DNA of 64,000 nucleotides, from NCBI GenBank assembly GCA_963585895.1, contig OY757939.1, positions 59,103,009 through 59,167,008 of the forward strand. The letters run 5' to 3'. The stretch is from Sepioteuthis lessoniana (taxonomy: Eukaryota; Mollusca; Cephalopoda; Myopsida; Loliginidae). Below are positions 1-9,712 of the stretch, one piece after another; position 1 is the stretch's first letter; each line of letters begins with the position of its first letter. Below the pieces are notes generated by a model. It was not told the DNA's origin. It saw only the letters and a program-made list of their open reading frames with translations, and did not search any database. Made by a program: the position numbers and the translations under genes.

Positions 1-766
1 CAAATGAACAGCTACAGAAGCAATTGGAATACATCCTACTAAAGTCTGATTGTCACAGCCGGTGAATTTCAAAAATCCAATCTGACACTTTAGAAGAACG
101 ATATGCAATAAAATTCTATTTTAGACTTGGAAAAAATGCCACAGAAACGTATGGAATACTTCAGATTGCTTTTCGACCATCTTGCATGAGTCGAGCATGA
201 GTTTTTGAGTGGCATAAGAGATTCAAGGAAGGCAAGGAGTCTGTGAGGGATGATGAGAAGTGTGGGAGGAGTAAGCAAGTCAATAGGCCATAGTTGATTG
301 GCCAAAAGGTTAGGGTTAGGGTTTGGATTAGGGTTACTATGTTGAGGTTTTAAGGGCGTTCAGGAAGAGATTCCGTCGGAAGTGGACAGTGCTCTTCAAA
401 TCGGGTCAGTGGCATTTCCAACATGACAATGCACCAGTCCACAACTCCATCCTTGTCACAGACTATTTGACTAAGATGGGCATCAAGACAGTTGCTCACC
501 TTCCCTATAGTAGAGACGTTGCTCCCTGTGACTTTTGCTTATTCCCTAAGCTCAGAGGCTGTCGTCGTTATGAGACAATTGAGGAGACGAAAGAGTCTAT
601 GACGAAAGTCATTGACACGTTTACACAAGCGGCATTGAAGAAGTTGTTGGAACGGTACAACAAGTGCATTGCAGCCGGAGGAGATTACTTCGAAGGGGAC
701 TTGAGTTTCATGTGTGTACTATCAGCAAAAGTGCTCATATGAAAAAAGTCTGGAAACTTATCGTAT
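1..766 (+). mobile_element. Non-autonomous mariner element, copy 1 (left end outside window)
   Basis: Degenerate mariner transposon on the + strand. Positions about 91-300 read as the N-terminal helix-turn-helix half of a mariner transposase (LEERYAIK, LGKNATETYG, FEWHKRFKEG) with in-frame stops. Positions 389-700 read as the C-terminal catalytic half (WHFQHDNAPVHNS, APCDFCLFPKL, LLERYNKCIAAGGDYFEGD). The central part with the first catalytic Asp is missing, and TTAGGG-like repeats lie at the join (309-336). The right inverted terminus (AAAAAAGTCTGGAAACTTAT) ends near 766 at a TA. Not functional. Confidence 0.9.
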
Positions 767-826
767 AAACCGAATTTGGCATTAGATAACCCACAATGGT
801 TGATATGCCATAACCACCCTTAAATA
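767..826 (+). repeat. SINE 3' tail hairpin
   Basis: Carries GGCATTAGATAACCC then GGTTGATATGCCATAA, the same self-complementary tail (GGCAT/ATGCC and AACC/GGTT) that ends the SINE-A and SINE-C copies here. Mariner copy 1 abuts it, so that element probably inserted into a SINE whose body lies beyond the window edge. Confidence 0.7.
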
Positions 827-1044
827 GATATGCTACGTTACTGGTTCATTTATTTGGTCGTTTCTTTTATGGCATTTGTGACCTTTTAAAGACTCCTTAA
901 AATCTCTTCAAGAAATTTTTCTTCATAAAGTCTTTTCTCCTGATGATGACTTTGGATGTAAACTAGTTGAGAATAACAAAAGATTAGATATTAAATAATT
1001 ACAAAGGAATGTCATTCCTGTTTGTTTTATTACTTATATACGCA

Positions 1045-1286
1045 CACGCACAAAATCTCACATACTTATACACACACACACACACGCACACGTGCATTCA
1101 CACTCACACACACACACATATATACACGCATACACACTCAAATACACGCACACACACAATCACACTCACACGCACACATACACACACACACGCGCACTCA
1201 CACTCACACACACACGTACACGCATACGCACTCAAGTACACGCACTCACACAATCACACTCACACACGCACATATATACGCACCCC

Positions 1287-1319
<33 letters not shown>
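1045..1319. repeat. Interrupted (CA)n microsatellite followed by (TA)n
   Basis: Roughly 240 bp of CA repeats interrupted by CTCA, CGCA and AATCA variants, then a (TA)n run at 1288-1318. The pattern of interruptions is itself duplicated at a spacing near 105 bp. The His/Thr-rich open frames across it are products of the repeat, not genes. Confidence 0.95.
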
Positions 1320-1320
<1 letters not shown>

Positions 1321-1772
1321 CTTAAACAAGTTTCATTGAAGACAACGAACCTTGTCTTTTTATGATCTGAAAATGGGTTTTTTTCCAAGATTTCTTGCTA
1401 ATTTCTTCGTATCAGAGTCCAATAGATTAAGGAGTTGCCCGGAGTTCTGCTCCCAATCACTTTCGATTATATCCATTGATCGTCTTCATTGGATTTTATT
1501 TGTGGGTATTATTTGTTTTTGTATAAATTAGGCGGTATTAATCCCCAAGATTATTCCGTGTGGAGCGTGCAAAAACAATAATGAACTGAGGCCAAGAATA
1601 ATGGCAACATTGAGAATTGTTCCTTTTTTCAGAAGGGTTTATTATTTAGGAATATAACCCTAATACAAAGAAACTAACGAAAGACCTACAAAAAGCATAA
1701 GGATATAAAAAAGAGAGTTTCTTGGTCATTAACCAAACTTGTATAAACAATACCTTGCTACCATAATATACA

Positions 1773-1775
<3 letters not shown>
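1320..1775. other. No recognised feature
   Basis: AT-rich unique-looking sequence. No coding frame, RNA gene or known repeat seen on either strand. Confidence 0.5.
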
Positions 1776-1825
<50 letters not shown>

Positions 1826-1924
1826 CACATACACAGCGATCAGATCACTCATTTGCAAACAGGAAAAGTTAGAAAAAAATGAAGCCAATTGAAAGACTTC
1901 GTCGTCTTTTATAAGATTTGTTTG

Positions 1925-1977
<53 letters not shown>
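1776..1977. repeat. Two (TA)n microsatellites around a short spacer
   Basis: (TA)n tracts at about 1776-1824 and 1927-1977 separated by about 100 bp of non-repetitive sequence. The 214-codon minus-strand frame across them consists largely of Tyr-Ile repeats read from TA tracts and is not a gene. Confidence 0.95.
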
Positions 1978-1979
<2 letters not shown>

Positions 1980-2289
1980 ACGTACTTTCTTCGGATATGT
2001 GTGAATATATGTATACGTATGCGCGTGTCCTGTTGCGTCTTAATGTGTAGATAAGTTTTAAAAAATTGGGATATTTTGGATGAGCCGACCGGACAGGTGC
2101 TTCTGTCAAAGGGAATTACTATCTTCAATCTACAGGTGTCTTTTCGTAAGAGAACGCGCTGACAATTGCTCCTTAGATAGATGACATCTGTGAGATAAGA
2201 TTGACTCCAAAACAAACGAAATATTCCGGTCTCCAAAGGACAATGCCTCATATTAACCTTGTCAACTTCAACTTCCTCTCTAGTAATCA

Positions 2290-2290
<1 letters not shown>
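1978..2290. other. No recognised feature
   Basis: About 310 bp with no supported coding frame or repeat; it ends at the (ATT)n tail of the following LINE fragment. Confidence 0.5.
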
Positions 2291-2320
<30 letters not shown>

Positions 2321-2787
2321 CCTTGCAAGGTTTTCTGGCCAGTTTTGATTGAAGGCTTTTCACTGGAGACTGATTGACAACAAGTATCTTCAGGTCTCCA
2401 GAACTCTCCTAAGTATTCTAGCTTATCTTAATAGTACTTTGGTCTGCATGGTCTCGATTCTTCCTCTGATCTTCTAATTCCCTTTGTATCTTTTCCAGGT
2501 CTTTGGGGTCCGGTCCAAGAGCACCAACTACAATTGATATTGTCACCACGTTCTATAGCTTTTTCAGCTCTCTGGCAAGATCCTGATATTTCATTTTATT
2601 TTTAGTCCCAGATCTGCTAGAATGACAAAATCCATTAGAGTATAAGTTCTTTACTCGTCTTCTATTCGGAGTTGGGTGATTCTTTTGTTTCTCAAAATCC
2701 CAGAGATTTTAATGCGTCTCATTTTCTATGACAGATTCTGGTTTGTGCATATACTATTAGTAATCATGGTCAAATTTTTGTCTCACA
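2291..2787 (-). pseudogene. LINE-X C-terminal fragment 1
   Basis: Minus-strand relic of a non-LTR retrotransposon. Read on the minus strand it resembles a conserved LINE C-terminal segment (a block like LARELKKL..., then IVVGALG-like, then LLRSARILR-like), here heavily decayed. The (ATT)n at 2291-2320 on the + strand is the 3' simple-repeat tail. The same block recurs at 2788, 36546, 38411, 39017, 42520, 44096, 46640 and 59520, always with this orientation. The clade is not assigned. Confidence 0.65.
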
Positions 2788-3465
2788 AAATTATTATTAC
2801 TATTATTATTTTAGTCATTTGAGAGTTTTTCACACCAGCGTTAGTTAATGGTTTTCTACTGGAGTCCGTGCGACTGCAAGTCTCCTCAAGTCTCCAGGAC
2901 TCTTCTTAGTATTCTAGCCGATCTTAACAATGCTGTATGAATGGTCTCCACTTGTCCTCTTATTTCCAAGTCCTACAGTCCCTTTTGGTGACTGTACCGA
3001 TCGCACCAATTACCATTGTTATCACCGTCACTTTCATGTTCCTTAGTTTTCTCAGTTCTCCAGCAAGATCTTGGTTCTTATCTATCTTTTCGCTTTCTTT
3101 CAATTTTGCCTTGTAGTCAACCGAAACGGCAAAGTCTACAATTCAGCACGTTCTCTTTTTCTTTTTCTTTTTTTTTCTTTTCTTTTTTTCTTTTTGTTTA
3201 CTACCATTTGATCTGTCCGTCTTGTCGTCTGGCCGAGATTAGATGATCGTCTGTATCTCAAAATTCCAGAGAAATTTGTGCATCTCATTTTCTAGGACGG
3301 ATTCCGAGTTTTGCATATACCATTTGTTCGTATGATCAAATTGAAAATTCTTGTACAATTCACAGTGGATAACCTTGCCTACCCATTCGTATCTAGTCTT
3401 ATACTCTCTTTACGCTAATGACTCTCTTTGTATTTGTATGCATCCATCTTTACTTCCGGTTTCTT
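2788..3465 (-). pseudogene. LINE-X C-terminal fragment 2
   Basis: A second, longer LINE-X relic directly after the first in the same orientation, again with a short (ATT)n tail at 2788-2812. It covers the C-terminal block and more upstream sequence (conserved strings such as TCTCAAAATTCCAGAGAA and GCATATACCATTTG). A pyrimidine-rich expansion sits inside at 3147-3200. Many stops; not coding. Confidence 0.65.
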
Positions 3466-3484
3466 AACTCAATCTAAAGGTGAT

Positions 3485-4168
3485 TGTTGTATTTTGACCT
3501 TCGGCCCGAGCAAACATGCCATAACAAAGTGATGCACCGGAAGGAAGTGACACATTCCAATGGCCAGCAATCGAAAGAGATCGCGTGGGTGGATTTGGCT
3601 GATGAAATGGGACAAGGTAAAGCCCATGATACACTCATAGACTGATGCACTAAAAGAGAGTGACCTGTGAACTGCATGACAGTTATTTCCGCTGGATGAC
3701 GATCAATCATGCCATTCCAAAGATCGAGTGGGCGATTAAGTGGGCGTTGAAATATTATATAACTCAGTCAAGATAGACGTCAAGTGACAGTTGCAGTTAC
3801 AGTTGAAGACGGAGTTATAGACGAGATGTGGTAGGGAAAGCCACACCCGGCCGAGGGGGCCCTCGGGAACCCCGATGGAGTTTGGAGACCAGAGAAGTTG
3901 CTGATGAAATGTAGCAGCACCCAGCAGAGTGGACCCTAGGGCCTACGGTTGAGCATCAGGAGAACGAGAAAGACACAACGTTGACGGCCATAAGAGTGGG
4001 GGTCAAAATATTTCAGTTCTGTTCGGTCTCCAGCTCCCTCTCACACGCAAACCTTGAGTAACCCTTTTCGAACCCTTGCAGTAAAGAGAGAGGTAAATAT
4101 TTTGTTAAAGAAGTCTTCCTGCGTCTTTATTATCGTGTCGTTATAATGCGGTAGATGAGAATATAACA
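3485..4168 (+). mobile_element. Solo LTR (684 bp) with 4-bp target-site duplication
   Basis: Starts TGTTGTATTTTGACC and ends GAGAATATAACA, giving the short inverted ends TGTT/AACA. It is flanked on both sides by TGAT (3481-3484 and 4169-4172). A TATA-like box (ATTATATAACTC) lies at about 3754-3764. The last ~100 bp (AGTAAAGAGAGAGG..., GTCTTCCTGCGTC...) look like R/U5. A 4-6-bp duplication and TG...CA ends fit a Ty3/gypsy-type LTR left after LTR-LTR recombination. No gag or pol is attached. Confidence 0.72.
3754..3764 (+). promoter_or_regulatory. Candidate TATA box of the solo LTR
   Basis: ATTATATAACT about 270 bp into the LTR, where a U3/R boundary would be plausible. Sequence match only; no evidence of use. 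Confidence 0.35.
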
Positions 4169-4413
4169 TGATGAACACTTTCGCTAAGCGTAATTTTTGC
4201 GTTTCTTATAGGCTGGAACTGCCCGGTACATTGTATATATGCCTATCTGTCCATTTCTTGATTATACCCAACGCTCTTATTGTTACTGGCATGGTGCTAG
4301 TTTTAAGGTATAACATTTTTTGAATTTCTAATCTCAGGTTTTTATTTATTTATTTTCTTGTATTCTTTGACTGATATATCATCTATTTAAACTGTCTTAT
4401 AATTTAGAAGGAA

Positions 4414-4672
4414 TGGTTGGGTTTGGGTTGGTTTGGTTTCTTTGTTTTATGGCATATCAACCTTCATGTATTATCTAATACCAAAGCCATCCTTGTAGAA
4501 AAAAGTAATAGTGCTATTTAACCCATAGCTGAGGAAATAAGGGGGTTGGTACAGTTTTCTATGGCATTAGTTCGAAATAGAATGCAGTAGGGCCACTAGG
4601 GTTCGAATTCGTTTACAAAAATGTCACAGTCCACTACATTAGCCACTACACCACGGGGTATTCCCTAAGATT
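4414..4672 (-). repeat. SINE-A copy (tRNA-derived)
   Basis: Minus-strand, nearly full-length copy. The 5' head at the high-coordinate end reads CGTGGTGTAGTGGCTAATG (A-box-like), followed by a B-box-like segment with TTCGAA. The 3' end at 4414-4470 carries the tail hairpin with ATATCAACC on the + strand. Diverged from the younger copies at 45291 and 59763. Confidence 0.8.
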
Positions 4673-4852
4673 TTCCTTTATTGTCCTTAACAACAATATC
4701 TTGCCTTTTGTTCTTTATTTTTTTCATCAGTTTTAGATTGCAAACTCCTAGAGAATTATAGATTCTTTGGTTTCTGTAACTGGCTCAGCTTAATGGTTAT
4801 ACTATTTTTCCGATTACAATATTCCATAATATTTGCATATTTTCAAATGAAT

Positions 4853-5005
4853 ATAACGGTCTAATTAGTAAAGTGTTTGCAAATGGTCCGGGAGACCGGG
4901 GTTCAATCCCAAGTCGAGTCATAACAAAGACTCAAAAATGATACTTGATGCCTTCTTTCTTAACACTCATCATTATAAGGTACGGACTCACCATTCCTAT
5001 CCGAG
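4853..5005 (+). repeat. SINE-D copy (tRNA-derived)
   Basis: A second tRNA-derived family. The head contains a good B box (GGGGTTCAATCCC at ~4908), followed by GTCGAGTCATAACAAAGACT and CACTCATCATTATAAGGTA. The same body occurs at 21641-21895. No cloverleaf with a full acceptor stem was found, so it is not called a tRNA gene. Confidence 0.65.
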
Positions 5006-5207
5006 GTCGTGGTTAATCACCTGAAGAAGGCCAGAGCTAAAATTTGGCCGAAGAAGAATCAACACAAAAACTACCAAGATGAGGATAAAAAAATTCCGCA
5101 ATAAATAAAAAGTTGAAGCCTCATCTCAAAATGATCCCAATTAAAGACTTATTCTATGATTCAGTGCTATTAGACCTTTGTATATAGAATGGTGTTTGGG
5201 ATGGATT

Positions 5208-5432
5208 CTGCATGGTGTAGTGGCTAACGTGTTAGTCTGTGACATCTCAGTCAGCGATTTCGAACTCCGATTACGCTATTGCGTTCACTTTCGGACTAAA
5301 TCCCTTGGGAAAGGTACCAATCTCCTTATTCCCCAAGTTATAGGTTTAATAGTACTACTACATTTCTTCTACAAGGATGGTTTTGGAATTATATAACCCA
5401 TGAAGGTTGAAGTGCCATTAAACAAAGAAATT
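5208..5432 (+). repeat. SINE-A copy
   Basis: Plus-strand diverged copy: head GCATGGTGTAGTGGCTAACG, B-box-like TTTCGAACTCCG, middle CTTGGGAAAGGTACC, and tail ending GTTGAAGTGCCATTAAAC. It still folds into the tail hairpin with mismatches. Confidence 0.8.
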
Positions 5433-5497
5433 AAACCAAAAGTATTGGATACGATATAAAAAGCAGGAGAAATACAAAGAGAGCTGCATGCAGACTG

Positions 5498-5498
5498 G

Positions 5499-5553
<55 letters not shown>

Positions 5554-5568
5554 CCCCTTTCCAACCGT

Positions 5569-5602
<34 letters not shown>

Positions 5603-5670
5603 TTCTCTCTGTCTGACTCTCTGTCTCTCAGTCTCTCTCGCAATCTATCTATCTATCTGTCTGTCTGTCT
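5498..5670. repeat. (GATA)n and (CT)n microsatellites
   Basis: GATA repeats at 5498-5552, then (CT)n at 5573-5640, then (TATC/TGTC)n at 5645-5670. Open frames here (Ile-Tyr-Leu-Ser or Arg-Glu runs) are repeat translations. Confidence 0.95.
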
Positions 5671-6348
5671 CTTTATCTCAGAAAAAAATAGATATAAAAT
5701 AACCATGAGGGCATAACATTGTGCCTGGATTAGCAAGCTTGTTTTGCAGACCAGTTTTTTAGTGTTAAGAGTTCAGTCCTTAAGGACGACCAATTATTCT
5801 GCTCTTATGCCAGCCTAGAGCACATATATTGATCGACCAAACATAGGAGAAGACAGGGATATATCAATGGTAAAAACACTTCTGATTCAAGACTTGAAAA
5901 TCGCTAATAACTTCTGACGAGGTTAACGTTTGTGTCACCTGGAAATAATCAATGTCTGCTTCCGTCTATGTAAATAAAAATCAGGGGGAAATGATTTATC
6001 AGAAACGTGAATGCTGATATTCCATTTCAGAAGAAGCGGACATTTTTGAAAGTTGAGCAAGACTTTCTATTGCCAATTGGAATCTAATTGTTAAATAGTT
6101 ACCGCCTTGTAATTGAGAAGGTGAACGAAAGTCCAGTGTTCAAATCTAAGTGAAATCTATATCAACCGCCTTACATACCACGTTTACGAGCGTCAAATGC
6201 GGCTTTATTGTCAGGCGTGAAATGCTTCATTTACGAAATTCAAACAAAATAATACTTTTATATCTATTACGACTTCTAAAAGTAAAAAGAAAGACAAAAA
6301 CAAAAAAACAAAAAAAACAAAACAAATGAAACATTAAAAAAATTTATC
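5671..6348. other. No recognised feature
   Basis: About 680 bp of AT-rich sequence without a supported coding frame; an A-rich run (AAAAACAAAAAAAC-type) lies at 6290-6340, next to the (ATC)n tail of the following element. Confidence 0.5.
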
Positions 6349-6590
6349 ATCATCATCATCATCATTAAGAACGTACCAACAGCACGCATTCCTTTGAATC
6401 AATCCCGCAATCCACCCCTATTCGCCATCACTCAAGGAAAGTCCTCTAAACGACATCTAGTGACCGCACAGAATAGATGACTGTATTTTTTTGTTGGTTG
6501 ACCAACACAGGTGTATCCATGTGTGGGAGCCCCGAGGAGAAGGTTGCTTATGAGTTGGTCCACATTTCTCCAGCAATGCCCAGCAATAAT
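6349..6590 (-). mobile_element. RTE-b 3' fragment (diverged)
   Basis: Starts on the + strand with (ATC)n, the complement of the (ATG)n tail of RTE-type LINEs, then matches the 3' end of the RTE copies (GCACGCATTC, CCAACACAGGTGTATCCATG, TTATGAGTTGGTCCAC, CTCCAGCAATG). Strongly decayed, and closest to the copy at 32202. Confidence 0.6.
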
Positions 6591-6714
6591 TCATCAAAAA
6601 AAAAATTCAGATAATTTAAGATTATCATATCGGTTATTACGACAAAGTATAAAAAGCAAAAGAAATAAGATGAAATAAAGATGATTCAAAAAATAATTAT
6701 AATTGACAATACTT

Positions 6715-7627
6715 TACGATGATCATTAAATAAGTTTCCAGACTTTTTTCGTATGGGCACTTTTATTGATAGTACACAGATGAAACTCTAGTTCCCTTCA
6801 AAGTAATCTCTTCCGGCTGCAATGCACTTGTTGTACCATTCCAACAACTTCTTCAAGGCCCCATCGAAGTCATGTTATGTGAGCGTGTCAATGACCTTCG
6901 TCACAGCCTCTTTCATCTCCTCAATTGTCTCATAACGGCAGCCTCTAAGCTTAGGGAATAACCAAAAGTCACAGGGAGCAAGGTCTGGTCTATACGGAGG
7001 ATGAGGAACTGTCTTAATGCCCATATTGGTCAAATAGTCTATGACAAGGATGGTGTTGTTGACTGGTGCATTGTCCTGCTGGAAATGACACTGACCCGAT
7101 TTGAAGAGTGCTGGCCTAGGAATCTCTTCCTGAACTCCCATAAAACCTCAACATAGTAACTCTAACCCTAACCCTAACCCTTTGGCCAATAAACTCTGGT
7201 GTATTGACTTGCTTACTCCTCCCACACCTTTCATCATCCCTCACAGACTCCCTGCCTTCCTTGAATCTCTTATGCCACTCAAAAACTCATGCTCGATTCA
7301 TGCAAGATGCTCCAAATACAGTCTAAAGCATTCAATACGTTTCTCTGGCATTTTTTGCAAGTTTAAAACAGAATTATATTGCATATCGTTCTTCTAAAAT
7401 GTCTTCATGTCCAGATTGGATTTTTGAAATTCACCAGCTGTGACAATCAGACTTTAGTAGGGTGTATTCCAATTCCTCCTGTAGGTGTTCATTTGAACCT
7501 GAAATCATAAAAATTGGTCAGTCATCTCATAAGATATATAGCAATAAGATACTGAATTTGCAAGAGTCTACCAAATTTTAAATGCCTTTACAAAAAAAGT
7601 CTGGAAACTTATTGAAGGCACCACGTA
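6715..7627 (-). mobile_element. Non-autonomous mariner element, copy 2 (both ends present)
   Basis: Complete 913-bp element on the minus strand. Right end TACGATGATCATTAAATAAG; left end TTGAAGGCACCACGTA; both contain CCAGACTTTTTT-type inverted termini. The C-terminal half of the transposase is open at 6875-7141 (QQDNAPVNN, YRPDLAPCDFWLFPKL). The N-terminal helix-turn-helix half is at 7200-7420. Between them is the family's shared deletion with (CCCTAA)3 at 7163-7183. Mariners are usually about 1.3 kb, so roughly 0.4 kb is missing. Confidence 0.92.
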
Positions 7628-7862
7628 TATAAGGAATTCAAATAACTTAAATTCTGTTATATCCATTATTTTACAGATGATAAAATGCAAGAGAAATAAG
7701 ACGAAAAAAAAATTCGAGACACAAATTAATAACTGATTATGCCTGACATAAGAAATTCAATAAAAGTCTATTACCAAGATTGGGACGTGAGTTTTGGAGT
7801 TGAATGTTCAAAGGGTTAATAATTATAATTGCCAATTTTTCATCAAAGAAATTCAAACTATA

Positions 7863-8106
7863 TGTATGGTTTGGTTAAGTTTCTTTTTTTAATACCATAT
7901 CAACCATGGTGGGTTATTTAAAGCCAAAGTTATTTTTGCAGAAGTACAGCAATGATGCAATTTTAGCCAGAACTGAGGGAATAAATGGTTCATATCTCTC
8001 CCAAAGGTATTAGCCCGAAAGTTAACACAATTGCGCGATTGGAGTTCGAACTCGCTGACCACGATGTCACAGTCCAGTACGTTAGCTTCTACGCCACGGA
8101 GATTTC
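7863..8106 (-). repeat. SINE-A copy
   Basis: Minus-strand copy: tail hairpin ACCATATCAACCATGG at the low end, middle CTCCCAAAGGTATTAG, B-box region GAGTTCGAACTCGC, and head ending CTACGCCACGGAG at 8106. Confidence 0.8.
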
Positions 8107-8225
8107 GCCAGATTATATGTATTACGTCTATTACAACTTAGTATAAAAGCAACAATAATAAGATAAAAGGGATTCGAATAAAAAAAAACTGACAATGTTT
8201 CATTTAAGATATTCAGACTATAATA

Positions 8226-8632
8226 TTGCTGGCCCATTTGGCTGAGGCTGCAGAATATACCGACTGATTCTCTGCAGACGTGTGAGACTCCCTCAACGAG
8301 TGTCCTGGATATAAGACCAAACCATCTGGTAGTGATGCTCCAGTAATGCTGGAGCTTTGGGGAATGCAGAGTACTCCTTCATTGCCATCGCTCCCAGGTC
8401 CACTCTGGGCCAGAGTGGTAGCACCTATTAGGGTCTTATTTATGGGTCTATTAGAACTAAACTGTGTGCTTATGCTAACCTGATTTGTTTGAAATTGAAC
8501 TGTTTTGACATTTAAACTGTATACTTATGCTAGAATGAATTGTTTGAAATAGAACTGTTCATGTGTATAAAATGGATTTGGCATCAAATAACCTATAGTG
8601 GTTGATATACCATAAAACCAAACCAAGCTTTA
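8226..8632 (+). repeat. SINE-C copy
   Basis: Plus-strand copy of a composite SINE-like family. Head GGCTGAGGCTGCAGAATA, then AACGAGTGTCCTGGATAT, then GGTCCACTCTGGGCCAGAG. About two ~55-bp internal tandem units follow (GAACTGTTTTGACATTTAAAC, TTATGCTA, TTGTTTGAAAT). It ends with the tail GGCATCAAATAACC then GGTTGATATGCCATAAAAC, shared with SINE-A. No clear tRNA head is visible. Confidence 0.8.
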
Positions 8633-8879
8633 TCCACACTCAAAGAAAGTTCTACAACATTAACAGCATGAAGGAACTCTATGGAAAAATAGACTCTAAT
8701 ATATTAAACTTCCAGAAAAGAATTGGTTTCCTATCAAGGATGTAGGCTCTTTTGTGATCAATACTTTCCAGTGTATAAATAAAATACTAATATCTAATAG
8801 AACTACTAGTGTTAGTAATAATTGGAACTAATATTCATCTACTAAATATGCGATTACAAATTCATATATACTAGAAATG

Positions 8880-9150
8880 GACACGTAGGAAATGAACACG
8901 GCGACACAAGTTCAAATCCTGGACGAGACTGATTGCGTTTCACATAGCACTAATACCCTTGGGAAAGGTATGAATCCAATTATTCTCCCTCCAGCTATGG
9001 GTAAATAGTACGACAGACTGGGTTCTTCAGCCTTGGTGAGGCAACCATCTAGGAGAAGGAAAACTCTGAATTCAAACCTGTTAAACTCCGCATAAAAATT
9101 GACCTTGTGTCATATCCTGCCCGAGCGGAGGGGTTGGTAAATATGTATAC
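8880..9150 (+). repeat. SINE-B copy (tRNA-derived)
   Basis: Plus-strand copy of a third SINE family. Diverged tRNA-like head with B box AAGTTCAAATCCTGG, then GAGACTGATTGCGTTTCAC, CTTGGGAAAGGTATGAATCC, CTCCAGCTATGGGTAAATAG, GGAGAAGGAAAACTCTGAAT, and 3' end CATATCCTGCCCGAGCGGAG. The 3' end differs from SINE-A and SINE-C. The segment CTTGGGAAAGGTATGAA plus CAGCTATGGGT is common to SINE-A and SINE-B. Confidence 0.85.
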
Positions 9151-9482
9151 TAGATAAGAATGCATAAACAGGTTGGGGAAATTAAATAACCTACATTGGT
9201 TGATATGCCATAAAACCCAACCAAACAATAATATTGCATCTATAACAGTAAGTAATTATAAAAAGCAGAAGAAATAAGACGAAAGAAATATTAGCAAAAT
9301 ATTTCGTTCTTGTAAAGTTCTCTAAATGATAATTTTTCATCACAGAAATTAAAATAATATCTATATTAGTCCAAATCGTTTAGTCACCTCATATAGCATA
9401 ATGGTTTATTTATTAGACTTGCAGTCGATCGCCAGAAAATTAAATTCCCATTAAGCGTCCATTCTAACCAACTCTAATTTTA
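9151..9482. other. Isolated SINE tail in otherwise featureless sequence
   Basis: 9179-9225 is a free-standing tail (AAATAACCTACATTGGTTGATATGCC) like those on SINE-A and SINE-C, with no SINE body before it. The remainder shows nothing recognisable. Confidence 0.5.
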
Positions 9483-9562
9483 TAATATTGATGTTATCTA
9501 GATGTAAGACATTGGAAGTAAAGGTATATATTATTAAGGGTTTTCTGACTATTGTCTTCATC

Positions 9563-9712
9563 TTTATTGTTATTTCCACAACGTTTCGGCCGATATGTAC
9601 TCCAGCCTTCTTCAGGTATTTGTCGAAATCGGGAACCTTCACTAGTTTCCGAGTCGACAAACACCTGAAGAAAGCCTGAGGACATATCGTCCGAAAGGTT
9701 GTAGAAATAACA
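9563..9712. repeat. Head-to-head pair of Penelope-like/hammerhead-like motifs
   Basis: 9569-9640 on the minus strand and 9646-9712 on the plus strand carry the same segment in opposite orientation. It runs ACACCTGAAGAAGGC..., then ACATATCGGCCGAAACG..., then GGAAATAACAA. Within it CTGAAGA, a GGCTG/CGGCC stem and GAAAC are arranged as in a hammerhead-ribozyme core. This kind of motif is known from Penelope-like retroelement ends. Stems I and III are not evident. The same segment is at 19143 and 33497. Confidence 0.55.

Noticed and set aside
309-336. A true telomere or interstitial telomere tract
   Set aside because: Only a few degenerate TTAGGG units, located inside a transposon and recurring at the same place in each copy.
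1009-1365. His/Thr-rich frames of up to 118 codons
   Set aside because: Direct translation of (CA)n in three frames.
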